A stretch of 5,703 nucleotides of DNA. Origin: Bacteroidota bacterium (GTDB lineage: Bacteria > Bacteroidota > Bacteroidia > Flavobacteriales > Flavobacteriaceae). The stretch lies in contig SBFL01000090.1 of the NCBI GenBank assembly GCA_006227965.1, positions 1 to 5,703 of the forward strand. Direction: 5' to 3'. Under the pieces are notes generated by a model. That model was not told the DNA's origin. It saw only the letters and a program-made list of their open reading frames with translations, and did not search any database. Made by a program: the position numbers and the translations under genes. Shown one piece after another: positions 1-5,703 of this stretch. Within the stretch, counting starts at the first letter, position 1, and each line of letters opens with the position of its first letter.

Positions 1-1396
1 CGCAGGCCGTTACCAGGGCATCTACTTCTTCCTTTGATTTAAGGGAGAGGAAGGAAAACGCATTACCGGACCTCCAGGACTTGATGGAAGTGTCTTCAAA
101 AAGGGTGCTTGGCAGTTGCAGATGTCTGGGTTCCTCGTAAACGCCTTCCAGGGGGGAGAACCAAATGTCGAAGTAACCTTCATCCAGGTGGAAGACGTTG
201 ATCCAGGCCTGTACGAAATTCAACTTCAATTCCTTCAGCTGGTTCAGGAAAACCACGGCCACATCGGAGATGTGTTCCGTCTTTTGCATGGCCATGGAAG
301 CCGTTCTGACCCGTTCCAGGGCAGCTTCGATCTGGGCCTCTCTCGCCTGTGCTTCCGCTTTTTTCAAGTCCAGGAAGCGGGTGTAGGTCTGTTCAAAGAC
401 CTGGCTGAAACGCCTGAGGATCTCATGACTTTCCTCTGATAAGGATTGCAGACTTGCAGTTTGAATAACACCATATGTATTAAAGGATCCAGATAACATG
501 ACGGCATTCGGAGCTTTCATTGCTTTTTTGATTTCCTCTGGAAGTCTTGCGAAGTAGCCATATACCAAAATTTCATCCCATTGGTCTTTAACTGCTCCTT
601 CCAGAAGGTACTCCCAATTGGACTCTTTGGCTTTCCATGCTTTCAAGTAATTCTTATAGGCCGGGTGCTCGTGGTAAGGCACTATATACCTGTCTGCCAT
701 ATCCGGGTCTTCCGAATTGGTCATCCACACCATTGCTGACTGTTCCTCTGGGTTGAAAATCCACAAAAGACACCTGGTGAGTTCCATGTCCAGGCTTCTT
801 AGTTCCTTGAAGATTGTTTTAATCAGCGAAGACAGTTCCTCAGAGTTTTGCATCCGCATGGCACTGTTGCGTACACGTTCCAGGGCCGCTTCAATTTCCA
901 GTTCCCTTGTCCGCTCCCGGATCTTTGCCTCCAGCTCTTCATTTTTCCGTCGGAGGCCTTCTTCTGGGAATGCTTCCTCCTCTGCAATATCGTAATCCGG
1001 AGTGGAGCCGTGGAAGTGGGTAACCACCCATCTCCCATCCAATTTCTCAAGAACAGTGGAAAGGCGCAAATAGAGGTGATGATCATTCCCGGGGAAATAA
1101 AGTTCCAATTCTTCAAGAATCAGGCAGCCCAATCCGTTGGCAAATTCCTTTTCCGCAAAAGGCTTTCGGGAATATCTGAAATCCTGGCCCTGAAGCTGGT
1201 CTGCCTGTATCCGGGCCATTTTCTGCACGTCCTCCCTGGTTTTGAAAATTTCATGTGCCGCCGATCCGTAACCCATAAAATCCGGGAGCACAATCTCTTC
1301 GAGGTCTTCCAGATTCCTGAAATCAAGTAAGGCCCCGATCATGCGTTCGTAGACAGCACGGACTTCCTGCTCCATCGGCGGATTATTCTGTTTCAT
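1..1396 (-). CDS. Partial multi-module sensor protein: NTF2-like domain plus GAF-like modules
   Basis: The frame is open from the ATG at 1396 to the window edge with no stop, giving 465 visible residues; the C-terminus lies outside. Residues 8-134 look like an NTF2-like/SnoaL domain, ending in a strand with RWVVTHFHG (W123, H127, H129), as in SnoaL_3-type proteins. A charged coiled coil (about 137-182) follows, then a complete module of the same family as in the upstream kinase (anchor MRMQ, Q183) and most of a second (MAMQ, Q371), 188 residues apart. No membrane segment is seen. The start overlaps the upstream stop in ATGA, so the two genes are probably translationally coupled; no Shine-Dalgarno is present. 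An alternative start is Met8 (1375). By analogy the missing end is most likely another histidine kinase core, but a cyclase or a DNA-binding output cannot be excluded. The reading frame and domain order are well supported; the function is inferred. Confidence 0.9.
   Translation of the reverse strand, partial: MKQNNPPMEQEVRAVYERMIGALLDFRNLEDLEEIVLPDFMGYGSAAHEIFKTREDVQKMARIQADQLQGQDFRYSRKPFAEKEFANGLGCLILEELELYFPGNDHHLYLRLSTVLEKLDGRWVVTHFHGSTPDYDIAEEEAFPEEGLRRKNEELEAKIRERTRELEIEAALERVRNSAMRMQNSEELSSLIKTIFKELRSLDMELTRCLLWIFNPEEQSAMVWMTNSEDPDMADRYIVPYHEHPAYKNYLKAWKAKESNWEYLLEGAVKDQWDEILVYGYFARLPEEIKKAMKAPNAVMLSGSFNTYGVIQTASLQSLSEESHEILRRFSQVFEQTYTRFLDLKKAEAQAREAQIEAALERVRTASMAMQKTEHISDVAVVFLNQLKELKLNFVQAWINVFHLDEGYFDIWFSPLEGVYEEPRHLQLPSTLFEDTSIKSWRSGNAFSFLSLKSKEEVDALVTAC
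2..331 (-). other. Downstream protein sensor module B, cut by the window edge (residues 356-465)
   Basis: Second unit of the downstream protein, anchored at MAMQ (Q371). Strands FVQAWINVFHLDEGYFDIW can be seen, then a shortened helix SIKVLESGNAFSF. The strand cysteine is absent here. The closing strand and helix lie outside the window. Confidence 0.65.
284..388 (-). repeat. Conserved linker repeat in the downstream gene
   Basis: Encodes [13 protein letters not shown] through RVRTASMAMQ. It is nearly the same as the kinase linkers, including the palindrome at 287-296, although it is in a different gene. The anchor His is replaced by Gln. Confidence 0.88.
332..895 (-). other. Downstream protein sensor module A (residues 168-355)
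   Basis: A complete unit of the same family as in the kinase. The anchor is MRMQ (Q183). The first strand has LTRCLLWIF with Cys209 at anchor plus 26, and MVWMT forms the next strand. YHEHPAYKNYLKAWKAKES matches the HP...AW pattern. It closes with [20 protein letters not shown]. Confidence 0.75.
848..898 (-). repeat. Diverged half-copy of the linker repeat after the coiled coil
   Basis: Encodes [17 protein letters not shown]. It joins a different, charged coiled coil to module A. The palindrome is lost and the anchor reads MRMQ. Confidence 0.8.
851..988 (-). other. Coiled-coil signalling helix between NTF2-like domain and module A
   Basis: Residues about 137-182 of the second protein. The run GLRRKNEELEAKIRERTREL has a clear charged heptad pattern, with Leu/Ile at core positions, and merges with the shared IEAALERVR linker. 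It probably forms a parallel dimer helix carrying the signal from the N-terminal domain into the module chain. Confidence 0.75.
995..1375 (-). other. NTF2-like / SnoaL-type domain in the downstream protein
   Basis: Residues 8-134 of the second protein. It begins with an amphipathic helix (EQEVRAVYERMIGALL), then LEEIVLPDFMGYGS, and ends in the strand pair LYLRLSTVLEKLDGRWVVTHFHGS. This helix-plus-curved-sheet layout and the W-x-x-x-H-x-H ending resemble SnoaL_3/ketosteroid-isomerase-like domains, which can bind small ligands in a cone-shaped pocket. Assignment is by motif memory, so moderate confidence; the ligand is unknown. Confidence 0.65.
1393..1396 (-). other. ATGA stop/start overlap of the two genes
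   Basis: The kinase stop TGA (1395-1393) overlaps the ATG (1396-1394) of the next gene. This is a classic translational-coupling junction. No Shine-Dalgarno sequence precedes the ATG (the bases before it are CTTCCCGTATC), so reinitiation by ribosomes ending the kinase is the likely route. Confidence 0.85.
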
Positions 1397-4300
1397 GATA
1401 CGGGAAGATTAATTTTGAATTCGGTTCCGTTGCCTGCTTCTGATACCACTGTGATTTCTCCCCCGTGTGCCTTGACGATGTCGTAGCTCAGGCTCAGCCC
1501 CAACCCGGTGCCCTGCCCTGTAGGCTTGGTGGTAAAAAAGGGCTGGAAGATCTTCTCCCTGATCTTATCCGGAATGCCACCTCCGTTATCCCGGATCGTA
1601 ATTGCGATTCCATCATTGTTCTTTTGAGTTTGTACCCAAACCGTGGGCTCATATTCCTTGTGTGCTGATGCCTTTCGTTCGTTTACCGCGTAGAATGCGT
1701 TGGTGAGTAAGTTCAGCAGTACCCGGCCTATATCCTGGGGCACAACATTTACCTTCTCCAGGGTGTCGTCAAAATCGGTTTCCATGGTGGCATTGAAGCT
1801 TTTGTCCTTGGCCCGGAGGCCATGGTAAGCCAGTCGGAGGTATTCATCTGCCAGCTCATTGAGGTCGGTAGGTTCCTTTTTACCATCCCCGCTTCGACTG
1901 TGTTGTAGCATCCCCTTGACAATGCTGTCGGCCCGCTGCCCATGGTGCACGATTTTTTCCAGGTTCTGGATCACGTCCCCGGCCAGTGCCCTGACCTCCT
2001 CTAAATCCCCGTTTTCCATTTCTTCCAGGAGTTCCTCCAGCAGCTCCCGGCTCACCTCCGAGAAGTTGTTCACGAAGTTCAATGGGTTTTTGATCTCGTG
2101 TGCGATGCCTGCAGTGAGTTCCCCCAGGGAAGCCATCTTTTCGGACTGGATCAGCTGGGCCTGGGTAGCCTTTAGGTCTGCCAGCGTTTTCTCGAGCTGA
2201 TTAAAATCCTCGTATCGGGCATAAGCTACCGAAAAGGCATCTGCCAGGGCCTGTACCAGTTCCATCTGGCCAGGCTCCAGGTGGGATCGGCTTCCCACGT
2301 AGAGCATGCCCTGCCGGAAAGGGACCATATGAAGCACAAGATGCTCCGGAGCCTGCTCCCCGGACTGGTAGCGTTCCCGGTCCTCAACCAGCCCATGTTT
2401 TGTAAGAAGTTCGGAAAAGTCGATAAATCCCTGCCGGTCCCATTCGGTGAGGAACATCTCCTGCATTTGCCAGCTTTTTACCATTTCATCAAACACGGGA
2501 ATAAGCCCGAAACCGACCTGCCAGACGGCCAGGGATTCTCCCATGGGGTTCGAGAGGTACGAATGGATTTTCTTTTCATTTTCATCGACGATAAAGACCC
2601 CGCAGCGGAAGAAGGGGACGCCCAGCGTAGTCAGTTCGTTCCAGATCAGGGGGGTGATGCGCTGCAAGTCGGCTGTGGAGCGCATACTGGAAATCTCACC
2701 CCGCACCCGTTCGATCGACGCCTGTTTGACGGCTTCCTGGGCGCGCTTCTCGGCATTCTGCAAATCGAGGTAGCGGGTGTACGTTTGTCCGAAGACGGCA
2801 GCGAACCGCTCCAGGACAGGGCGGATATCATCCTGCATGGGGGCATTGGTAAATGCATAGAGTATTCCGTCCCGGAACACGAAACTGTTGTGGTAAACCG
2901 CCTTCGGGAGTGCATTCAGGTCAAATTGGACCGGGTAATCCGGAGCGTCATTCAGGACTTGAAAGTAGTGCTTTACGTCTTTGCCTTCAAGGGTATAGGA
3001 AAAAGCCTTTTCACCCCCCACCCACGCGTCCCGCGCACCCCTGAAAAGGGGATGCCGCGACATGTCAAGGGTTCCGCTGTGCAGCATGGTCTCCGAAGAA
3101 TCCCTGACCGATGCCGTCCACAGCTCCATATGCTCGGCCTGGCTCAAAATGCCTATGCCGCAGCGGATGCTGGCATCCAGACCCAACCCGAGGAGCTCGT
3201 TGAAGAAAGTGGTTACCGTCCCGGCGATGTCTTCCGTGTTGTGCATGGCCATGGTGCGTGCCCGAACCCGCTCCAGGGCTGCCTCGATCCTGGCTTCCCG
3301 GGCCTGTGCCTCTGCTTTTTTCAGATCCATAAAGCGAATGTAGGCTTGCTCGAAAGCCCGGGTGAATCTTATAAGAACAGATTCGGCCTCTTCACTCAAA
3401 GTTTCCCCTGTAATTATGGACAGGTACCCCTGGCTGAAATTGAAGCAATAGAAATAGGTTGGATCTGGGAAGTTTGTTGTCATTTCCCGGATCCTGTCAG
3501 AACCAAGAGTTGGCATGGCAAAAGCCAAATGATCTTCCAATTCCTTTCCGCTTACTTTTTGTACAAAGACGGGAACCCCTTTTTTCCAGGCACTGTATCG
3601 AGCATCCAAAACAGGATCTCCTTTCAGTGGCAGGTAATAACCTTCTCCCAGGCTGCCATCCGTCATGGTAGTCCAACCAGATTGGTCCTGCTTTCCTTGG
3701 TCTATTTCAACAAAACCACAATTAAAGAATCCTCTTACACCGAGCTTGTCCAATTCCTGGAAAAGTACCACGGACAAATCCAGAAGCTCGTCACTTCTGT
3801 GCATGGCCATGGACCGTGCCCGCACCCGTTCCAGGGCCGCCTCTATCTGGGCTTCCCTGGCCTGGGCCTCGGCCTTTAAAAGGTCCAAATACCTTCTGTA
3901 GGTTTGACCGAAAACGCTTGCAAATCGTTTCAGGACACTTCTTGCCTCTTGCGTGAGTTGGGTTTGGGTAAAGGCAAAAAGGATCCCCTCCGTAAAGAAG
4001 AAGATGTTGGCGAATTGGTTGTCCGGTAGCGTGTCGAGATCCATATGAATGGGATACTCGGGCTCCATATTGAGTGCCTTGTAGTATTTGGTGACATCCG
4101 CGCCGGCAAAGTGATAGGAATACGCTTTATCACCTTTTTGCCAGGCTTTTTTGAGTCCGATAAGCATGGGATGAATACTCATGTTCAGCATCCCCATTTT
4201 AAGGATTACTTTACCCTGTTTGTCAGAATTAGCAGACCAGGTTTCCATACCCTCATATCCTTCAAGGATACCAATGCCGCACCTAATGGAATCATCCAGC

Positions 4301-5586
4301 CCCAGCTTCATCACTTCTTGAAATAAGGTGATAACCGTATCCCCGACATCCTGGCTATTGTGCATAGCCATGGTTTTGGCCCGTACCCGTTCCAGGGCGG
4401 CTTCGATCTGGGCTTCCCGGGCCTGGGCCTCTGCCTTTTGAAGATCGAGGAAGCGCTGGTAGACCCTGCCAAATTCGGCGGCCAGTCGTTGTACGATCTC
4501 CTTCTCCTCCTCCGTGGCCCTGCGGGTATGATTGAATCCGATGAAACCGGCATTAAAGCGTCCCTGGGTGGTGTAGAGGCCCTCTGGAAAATCCTTCGGA
4601 TAGATCCGGTATTTCTTCGGGAGGCTCTGGATAAGCTCATCCATTAGCTCGAAGAGGCCGGGTAGCATTTCCGGGGAATAGTCGATACAATCCACGGCCT
4701 GGGATTCGGCGTTCTTCCAGTGCATAAAAGACGCTTTCCACGCCTCCATGGCATTGACATCGATATGCTGTTCGGAGAGGATTCGATTTTCCGGGCTTGT
4801 GGTAATGCGCAGGCTGAAGGTTTCATTTTCGGCATCAAAGAGTGTCAGGTGCGTGAGCACCGGATGGATCCCCAGCAAGTCAAACTGTTCGAGCAGCACA
4901 CAAAGGACGTCTGCAAGTTCTTCCGTGCTGTGCATGGCCATGGATCTGGCCCTGACACGTTCCAGGGCGGCTTCGATCTGTGCCTCCCGCGTCTGTGCTT
5001 CAGCTTTTTTCAGGTCTAAAAAGCGGGCGTAGGTCTGCTGGAATACCTTCCCGAAACGCATCAAGACCTCATTTTCGTTATCCGTATAGGGAGTTCCGGA
5101 GTAATTCTCCATATATAGCCCTACATCTTCCAGCAAAATGGTGGATATTGTGAGGCCCGGACACCCGAAATAATGCGCTCTGGCTGTTTCCGGAATCTCG
5201 GGGAGCAGTTCGAAAAGGGATTTGTAGAAGGCATTCTTCTCCTCGAAAGTCAGGAGGTTGGCAAAAAAGTCATCCCCTTTTTCACGGGCTTCGAGGAAAC
5301 TGTTCCAGTGGGGGGAATCGAAATAGGGAAACACAATCTCAGTCAGGGGGCCGTTGGGATCAGCCAGCCAGATATGCATATCATCCCTGCTTTTGTAGTC
5401 CATGATGAAGCCTGCATAGCCTACTTCCAGGCCCAACCCAACCAATTGCTCGAATACGGTCTGGATGACATCCTTCAGGTCTTCGCTGCCGTGCATGGCC
5501 ATGGACCTTGCGCGAACGCATTCCAGGGCGACTTCGATATCCAGCTGGCGTTGTAACGCCTCAATTGTTTTAAGGTTATGGTCCAT
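1393..5586 (-). CDS. Soluble sensor histidine kinase with six tandem GAF-like modules
   Basis: Predicted two-component histidine kinase of 1397 residues that autophosphorylates on His and would pass the phosphate to an unseen response regulator. Residues 17 to about 1130 are six homologous modules; the MAMH-type histidine (Arg in module 6) falls at 32, 219, 409, 596, 782 and 969, a pitch of 186-190. A short coiled coil (about 1129-1150) leads to HisKA with phospho-acceptor H1163 in HEIKNPLNF. HATPase_c follows, with N-box N1292/N1296 (NLLTNA), G1 box D1333-NGGG, F-box FQPFF (1347-1351) and G2 box GQGTGLGL (1357-1364). All catalytic motifs are intact. No signal peptide or hydrophobic segment is seen, so it should be cytoplasmic. 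The ATG at 5586 is the only plausible start: an in-frame TAA lies at 5625-5623 with no ATG, GTG or TTG between. There is no Shine-Dalgarno sequence, as is usual in Bacteroidota. It lacks a receiver domain and is far longer than a typical kinase. The kinase call is firm; the sensed signals are unknown. Confidence 0.95.
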   Translation of the reverse strand: MDHNLKTIEALQRQLDIEVALECVRARSMAMHGSEDLKDVIQTVFEQLVGLGLEVGYAGFIMDYKSRDDMHIWLADPNGPLTEIVFPYFDSPHWNSFLEAREKGDDFFANLLTFEEKNAFYKSLFELLPEIPETARAHYFGCPGLTISTILLEDVGLYMENYSGTPYTDNENEVLMRFGKVFQQTYARFLDLKKAEAQTREAQIEAALERVRARSMAMHSTEELADVLCVLLEQFDLLGIHPVLTHLTLFDAENETFSLRITTSPENRILSEQHIDVNAMEAWKASFMHWKNAESQAVDCIDYSPEMLPGLFELMDELIQSLPKKYRIYPKDFPEGLYTTQGRFNAGFIGFNHTRRATEEEKEIVQRLAAEFGRVYQRFLDLQKAEAQAREAQIEAALERVRAKTMAMHNSQDVGDTVITLFQEVMKLGLDDSIRCGIGILEGYEGMETWSANSDKQGKVILKMGMLNMSIHPMLIGLKKAWQKGDKAYSYHFAGADVTKYYKALNMEPEYPIHMDLDTLPDNQFANIFFFTEGILFAFTQTQLTQEARSVLKRFASVFGQTYRRYLDLLKAEAQAREAQIEAALERVRARSMAMHRSDELLDLSVVLFQELDKLGVRGFFNCGFVEIDQGKQDQSGWTTMTDGSLGEGYYLPLKGDPVLDARYSAWKKGVPVFVQKVSGKELEDHLAFAMPTLGSDRIREMTTNFPDPTYFYCFNFSQGYLSIITGETLSEEAESVLIRFTRAFEQAYIRFMDLKKAEAQAREARIEAALERVRARTMAMHNTEDIAGTVTTFFNELLGLGLDASIRCGIGILSQAEHMELWTASVRDSSETMLHSGTLDMSRHPLFRGARDAWVGGEKAFSYTLEGKDVKHYFQVLNDAPDYPVQFDLNALPKAVYHNSFVFRDGILYAFTNAPMQDDIRPVLERFAAVFGQTYTRYLDLQNAEKRAQEAVKQASIERVRGEISSMRSTADLQRITPLIWNELTTLGVPFFRCGVFIVDENEKKIHSYLSNPMGESLAVWQVGFGLIPVFDEMVKSWQMQEMFLTEWDRQGFIDFSELLTKHGLVEDRERYQSGEQAPEHLVLHMVPFRQGMLYVGSRSHLEPGQMELVQALADAFSVAYARYEDFNQLEKTLADLKATQAQLIQSEKMASLGELTAGIAHEIKNPLNFVNNFSEVSRELLEELLEEMENGDLEEVRALAGDVIQNLEKIVHHGQRADSIVKGMLQHSRSGDGKKEPTDLNELADEYLRLAYHGLRAKDKSFNATMETDFDDTLEKVNVVPQDIGRVLLNLLTNAFYAVNERKASAHKEYEPTVWVQTQKNNDGIAITIRDNGGGIPDKIREKIFQPFFTTKPTGQGTGLGLSLSYDIVKAHGGEITVVSEAGNGTEFKINLPVS
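1399..1740 (-). other. HATPase_c catalytic ATP-binding domain
   Basis: Residues about 1283-1396. N1292 and N1296 (N-box), D1333-NGGG (G1), FQPFFTTK (F-box) and GQGTGLGL (G2) are all present in the usual order and spacing, so ATP binding should be functional. The protein ends four residues after the final strand (FKIN), with no receiver or other C-terminal addition. Confidence 0.95.
1891..2139 (-). other. HisKA dimerisation and phospho-acceptor domain
   Basis: Residues about 1150-1232. [21 protein letters not shown] is the H-box region, with H1163 (codon 2100-2098) as the phosphorylated residue and E1164 next to it, as needed for kinase/phosphatase chemistry. A second amphipathic helix rich in Glu and Leu follows (about 1180-1228) and completes the helical hairpin used for dimerisation. 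Confidence 0.93.
2182..2727 (-). other. Kinase sensor module 6, divergent, next to the kinase core (residues 954-1135)
   Basis: Last repeat unit. The linker helix is degenerate: [16 protein letters not shown] replaces [13 protein letters not shown], with Arg969 at the anchor position. [10 protein letters not shown] keeps the strand cysteine (Cys995, anchor plus 26). The strand [16 protein letters not shown] and the closing [19 protein letters not shown] run straight into the signalling coiled coil of the kinase. Its position suggests that it passes the upstream signal to the HisKA helix. Confidence 0.65.
2680..2784 (-). repeat. Degenerate linker repeat between modules 5 and 6
   Basis: Encodes [13 protein letters not shown] through GEISSMR. 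It is recognisable by position and by ERVR, but its DNA has lost the palindrome and most of the shared codons. Confidence 0.75.
2728..3288 (-). other. Kinase sensor module 5 (residues 767-953)
   Basis: Fifth repeat unit, anchored at H782. It repeats the module 3 design: SIRCGIGIL with Cys809, [28 protein letters not shown] and [12 protein letters not shown], closing [11 protein letters not shown]. The linker after it ([19 protein letters not shown]) is already drifting from the consensus. Confidence 0.75.
3241..3345 (-). repeat. Conserved linker repeat between modules 4 and 5
   Basis: Encodes [13 protein letters not shown] through [10 protein letters not shown]. It carries the CATGGCCATG palindrome and the same codon choices as its sister copies. 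Confidence 0.9.
3289..3846 (-). other. Kinase sensor module 4 (residues 581-766)
   Basis: Fourth repeat unit, anchored at H596. The first strand is FFNCGFVEI with Cys623 at the same anchor-plus-27 position as in modules 3 and 5. The AW helix is [18 protein letters not shown]. The last strand is [16 protein letters not shown], and the module closes with [11 protein letters not shown]. Its body is unlike those of its neighbours 3 and 5, although its linkers are almost identical to theirs. Confidence 0.7.
3799..3903 (-). repeat. Conserved linker repeat between modules 3 and 4
   Basis: Encodes [13 protein letters not shown] through [10 protein letters not shown]. The same helix as the other copies, with nearly the same codons, although the flanking module bodies are unrelated at DNA level. 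Confidence 0.9.
3847..4407 (-). other. Kinase sensor module 3 (residues 394-580)
   Basis: Third repeat unit, anchored at H409. The first strand carries SIRCGIGIL with Cys436, 27 residues after the anchor. METWSA forms the next strand, then [20 protein letters not shown], then [12 protein letters not shown], ending [11 protein letters not shown]. It is obviously a close paralogue of module 5, which shares SIRCGIGIL, the HP...AW..G..A.SY pattern and the D-V-K/T-Y/H-Y region. Confidence 0.75.
4360..4464 (-). repeat. Conserved linker repeat between modules 2 and 3
   Basis: Encodes [13 protein letters not shown] through [10 protein letters not shown]. It is the only consensus copy whose MAM codons break the CATGGCCATG palindrome (one base changed at 4366). 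Confidence 0.9.
4408..4977 (-). other. Kinase sensor module 2 (residues 204-393)
   Basis: Second repeat unit, anchored at H219, and the longest by pitch (190 residues). It has a strand [17 protein letters not shown], then an AW-containing helix ([16 protein letters not shown]). An insert-like stretch rich in Pro, Tyr and Lys (around [14 protein letters not shown]) precedes the strand FNAGFIGF. It closes with [11 protein letters not shown]. The body differs clearly from modules 3 and 5, so it probably binds something different. Confidence 0.7.
4930..5034 (-). repeat. Conserved linker repeat between modules 1 and 2
   Basis: Encodes [13 protein letters not shown] through [10 protein letters not shown]. 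It is almost identical in protein and strongly similar in DNA to the linkers at 4360-4464, 3799-3903, 3241-3345 and 284-388. A core of more than 20 bases around 4959-4980 is identical to the one around 4389-4410. Confidence 0.9.
4978..5538 (-). other. Kinase sensor module 1 (residues 17-203)
   Basis: First repeat unit. It opens with [13 protein letters not shown], the only copy with Cys in place of Arg in the helix, followed by a helix and a strand (GYAGFIMD) and then a HIWLA strand. A proline/histidine-aromatic stretch ([14 protein letters not shown]) matches the HP...AW..G pattern of the other modules. It ends with [15 protein letters not shown] leading into the linker. The GAF-like fold is inferred from the helix-strand order and the closing helix; overall identity to the other modules is low. 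Confidence 0.7.
5491..5538 (-). repeat. N-terminal half-copy of the linker repeat
   Basis: Encodes [16 protein letters not shown] at the start of the kinase. Only the second half of the linker is present, because no module precedes it. The CATGGCCATG palindrome is kept. Confidence 0.85.
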
Positions 5587-5634
5587 AGCAAAGCCGGGAG
5601 TCGGCAGGGAGGCACGTATGGTTTATTAATGGTA

Positions 5635-5653
5635 GTTCCTACCCGTCAGGAAC
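5635..5653. promoter_or_regulatory. Inverted repeat GTTCCT-N7-AGGAAC upstream of the operon
   Basis: Six-base perfect arms (5635-5640 and 5648-5653) around a seven-base spacer, 49 bases before the kinase start. A smaller hairpin, GGTAG-TTC-CTACC (5631-5643), overlaps it. It may be a second operator or a weak mRNA leader hairpin. There is no T-run after it on the minus strand, so it is not a convincing intrinsic terminator. Confidence 0.35.
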
Positions 5654-5663
5654 AGATTGGTTA

Positions 5664-5675
5664 TTCCTGCAGGAA
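5664..5675. promoter_or_regulatory. Perfect 12-base palindrome TTCCTGCAGGAA upstream of the operon
   Basis: Lies 78 bases before the kinase start. It is perfectly symmetric and does not extend further. It shares its half-site TTCCT/AGGAA with a second dyad at 5635-5653. It could be an operator for a dimeric regulator; no regulator is identified. Confidence 0.4.
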
Positions 5676-5703
5676 GTTACAAAAAAGAAGTAGATCGAAC
5701 AGT

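Larger units (their letters stand above)
5587..5703 (-). promoter_or_regulatory. Upstream region of the operon, promoter not resolved
   Basis: 117 bases with stops in all three minus-strand frames, so no upstream gene is fused to the kinase. A TTTG (5683-5680) is followed 16 bases later by TAACCAAT. This is only a poor match to the Bacteroidota -33/-7 pattern (TTTG and TAnnTTTG). A promoter is expected here from gene layout, but I cannot place it. Confidence 0.4.

Noticed and set aside
287..296. CATGGCCATG palindrome, repeated at 3242, 3800, 4932 and 5493, considered as a spaced protein-binding site
   Set aside because: It is a direct result of coding Met-Ala-Met-His/Gln with the ATG GCC ATG codons in each linker. 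The regular spacing follows from the protein repeat, so no separate DNA role is needed.
116..439. 107-codon plus-strand frame
   Set aside because: Antisense to the linker and module B; its GHGSRSDPFQG segment is just the reverse reading of the MAMQ linker.
848..1330. 160-codon plus-strand frame, and minus-strand frames at 823-1116 and 1120-1326
   Set aside because: They overlap the NTF2-like domain and module A of the downstream gene, whose frame is unbroken and clearly homologous. They are shadow frames with no family signature.
1391..1396. Possibility that the two genes are one protein split by a frameshift
   Set aside because: The kinase ends naturally after its last HATPase strand, and the next gene starts at its own ATG with a distinct N-terminal domain. 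The ATGA overlap is a normal gene junction.
2281..3879. 532-codon open frame on the plus strand
   Set aside because: It lies wholly antisense to intact kinase modules. Its recurring VHGHG...PFQG segments are the reverse reading of the conserved linkers, and it has no recognisable domain.
2680..5538. Regularly spaced repeats considered as a CRISPR array
   Set aside because: The spacing of about 560 bases, imperfect repeats and continuous coding frame do not fit CRISPR; the repeats encode protein linkers.
5629..5703. Plus-strand ATG open to the right edge (25 codons), possibly a divergent gene
   Set aside because: Too short to judge. The peptide is rich in Arg, Lys, Gln and Ser with no recognisable N-terminus, and it covers the dyads. 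There is no ribosome site or other support.

Overview
The window looks like a piece of a Bacteroidota genome, probably a marine flavobacterium or a relative with about balanced base composition (judged by eye). Three things point there. The helical linker with the cores [19 protein letters not shown] and MAMH is, from family knowledge, very common in sensor kinases of that phylum. Neither gene start has a Shine-Dalgarno sequence. The kinase core (HEIKNPLNF) is of a soluble type common there. The phylum is inference, and I do not name a species.

All coding capacity is on the minus strand, in two genes that are almost certainly one operon. Reading in the direction of transcription, 5703-5587 is a short upstream region with no gene. 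It has two inverted repeats built from the same TTCCT/AGGAA half-site. Then 5586-1393 encodes a 1397-residue cytoplasmic histidine kinase with six tandem GAF-like sensor modules, at a strikingly regular pitch of 186-190 residues, joined by near-identical helical linkers and ending in a complete HisKA-HATPase_c core. Its TGA stop overlaps the ATG of the next gene in an ATGA tetranucleotide (1396-1393).

The second gene runs from 1396 off the left edge. Its visible 465 residues have an NTF2-like/SnoaL-type domain, a coiled coil, one full module of the same family and most of another. It has no stop in the window and its output domain is not visible. It covers the left 1.4 kb, which has no other gene.

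Together the genes suggest a soluble, multi-input signalling pair in which many small ligand- or redox-sensing modules are stacked on one signalling helix. No response regulator, receiver domain, transmembrane segment, RNA gene, mobile element or CRISPR array is visible. The long plus-strand reading frames, including one of 532 codons, are antisense shadows of the repeated modules.
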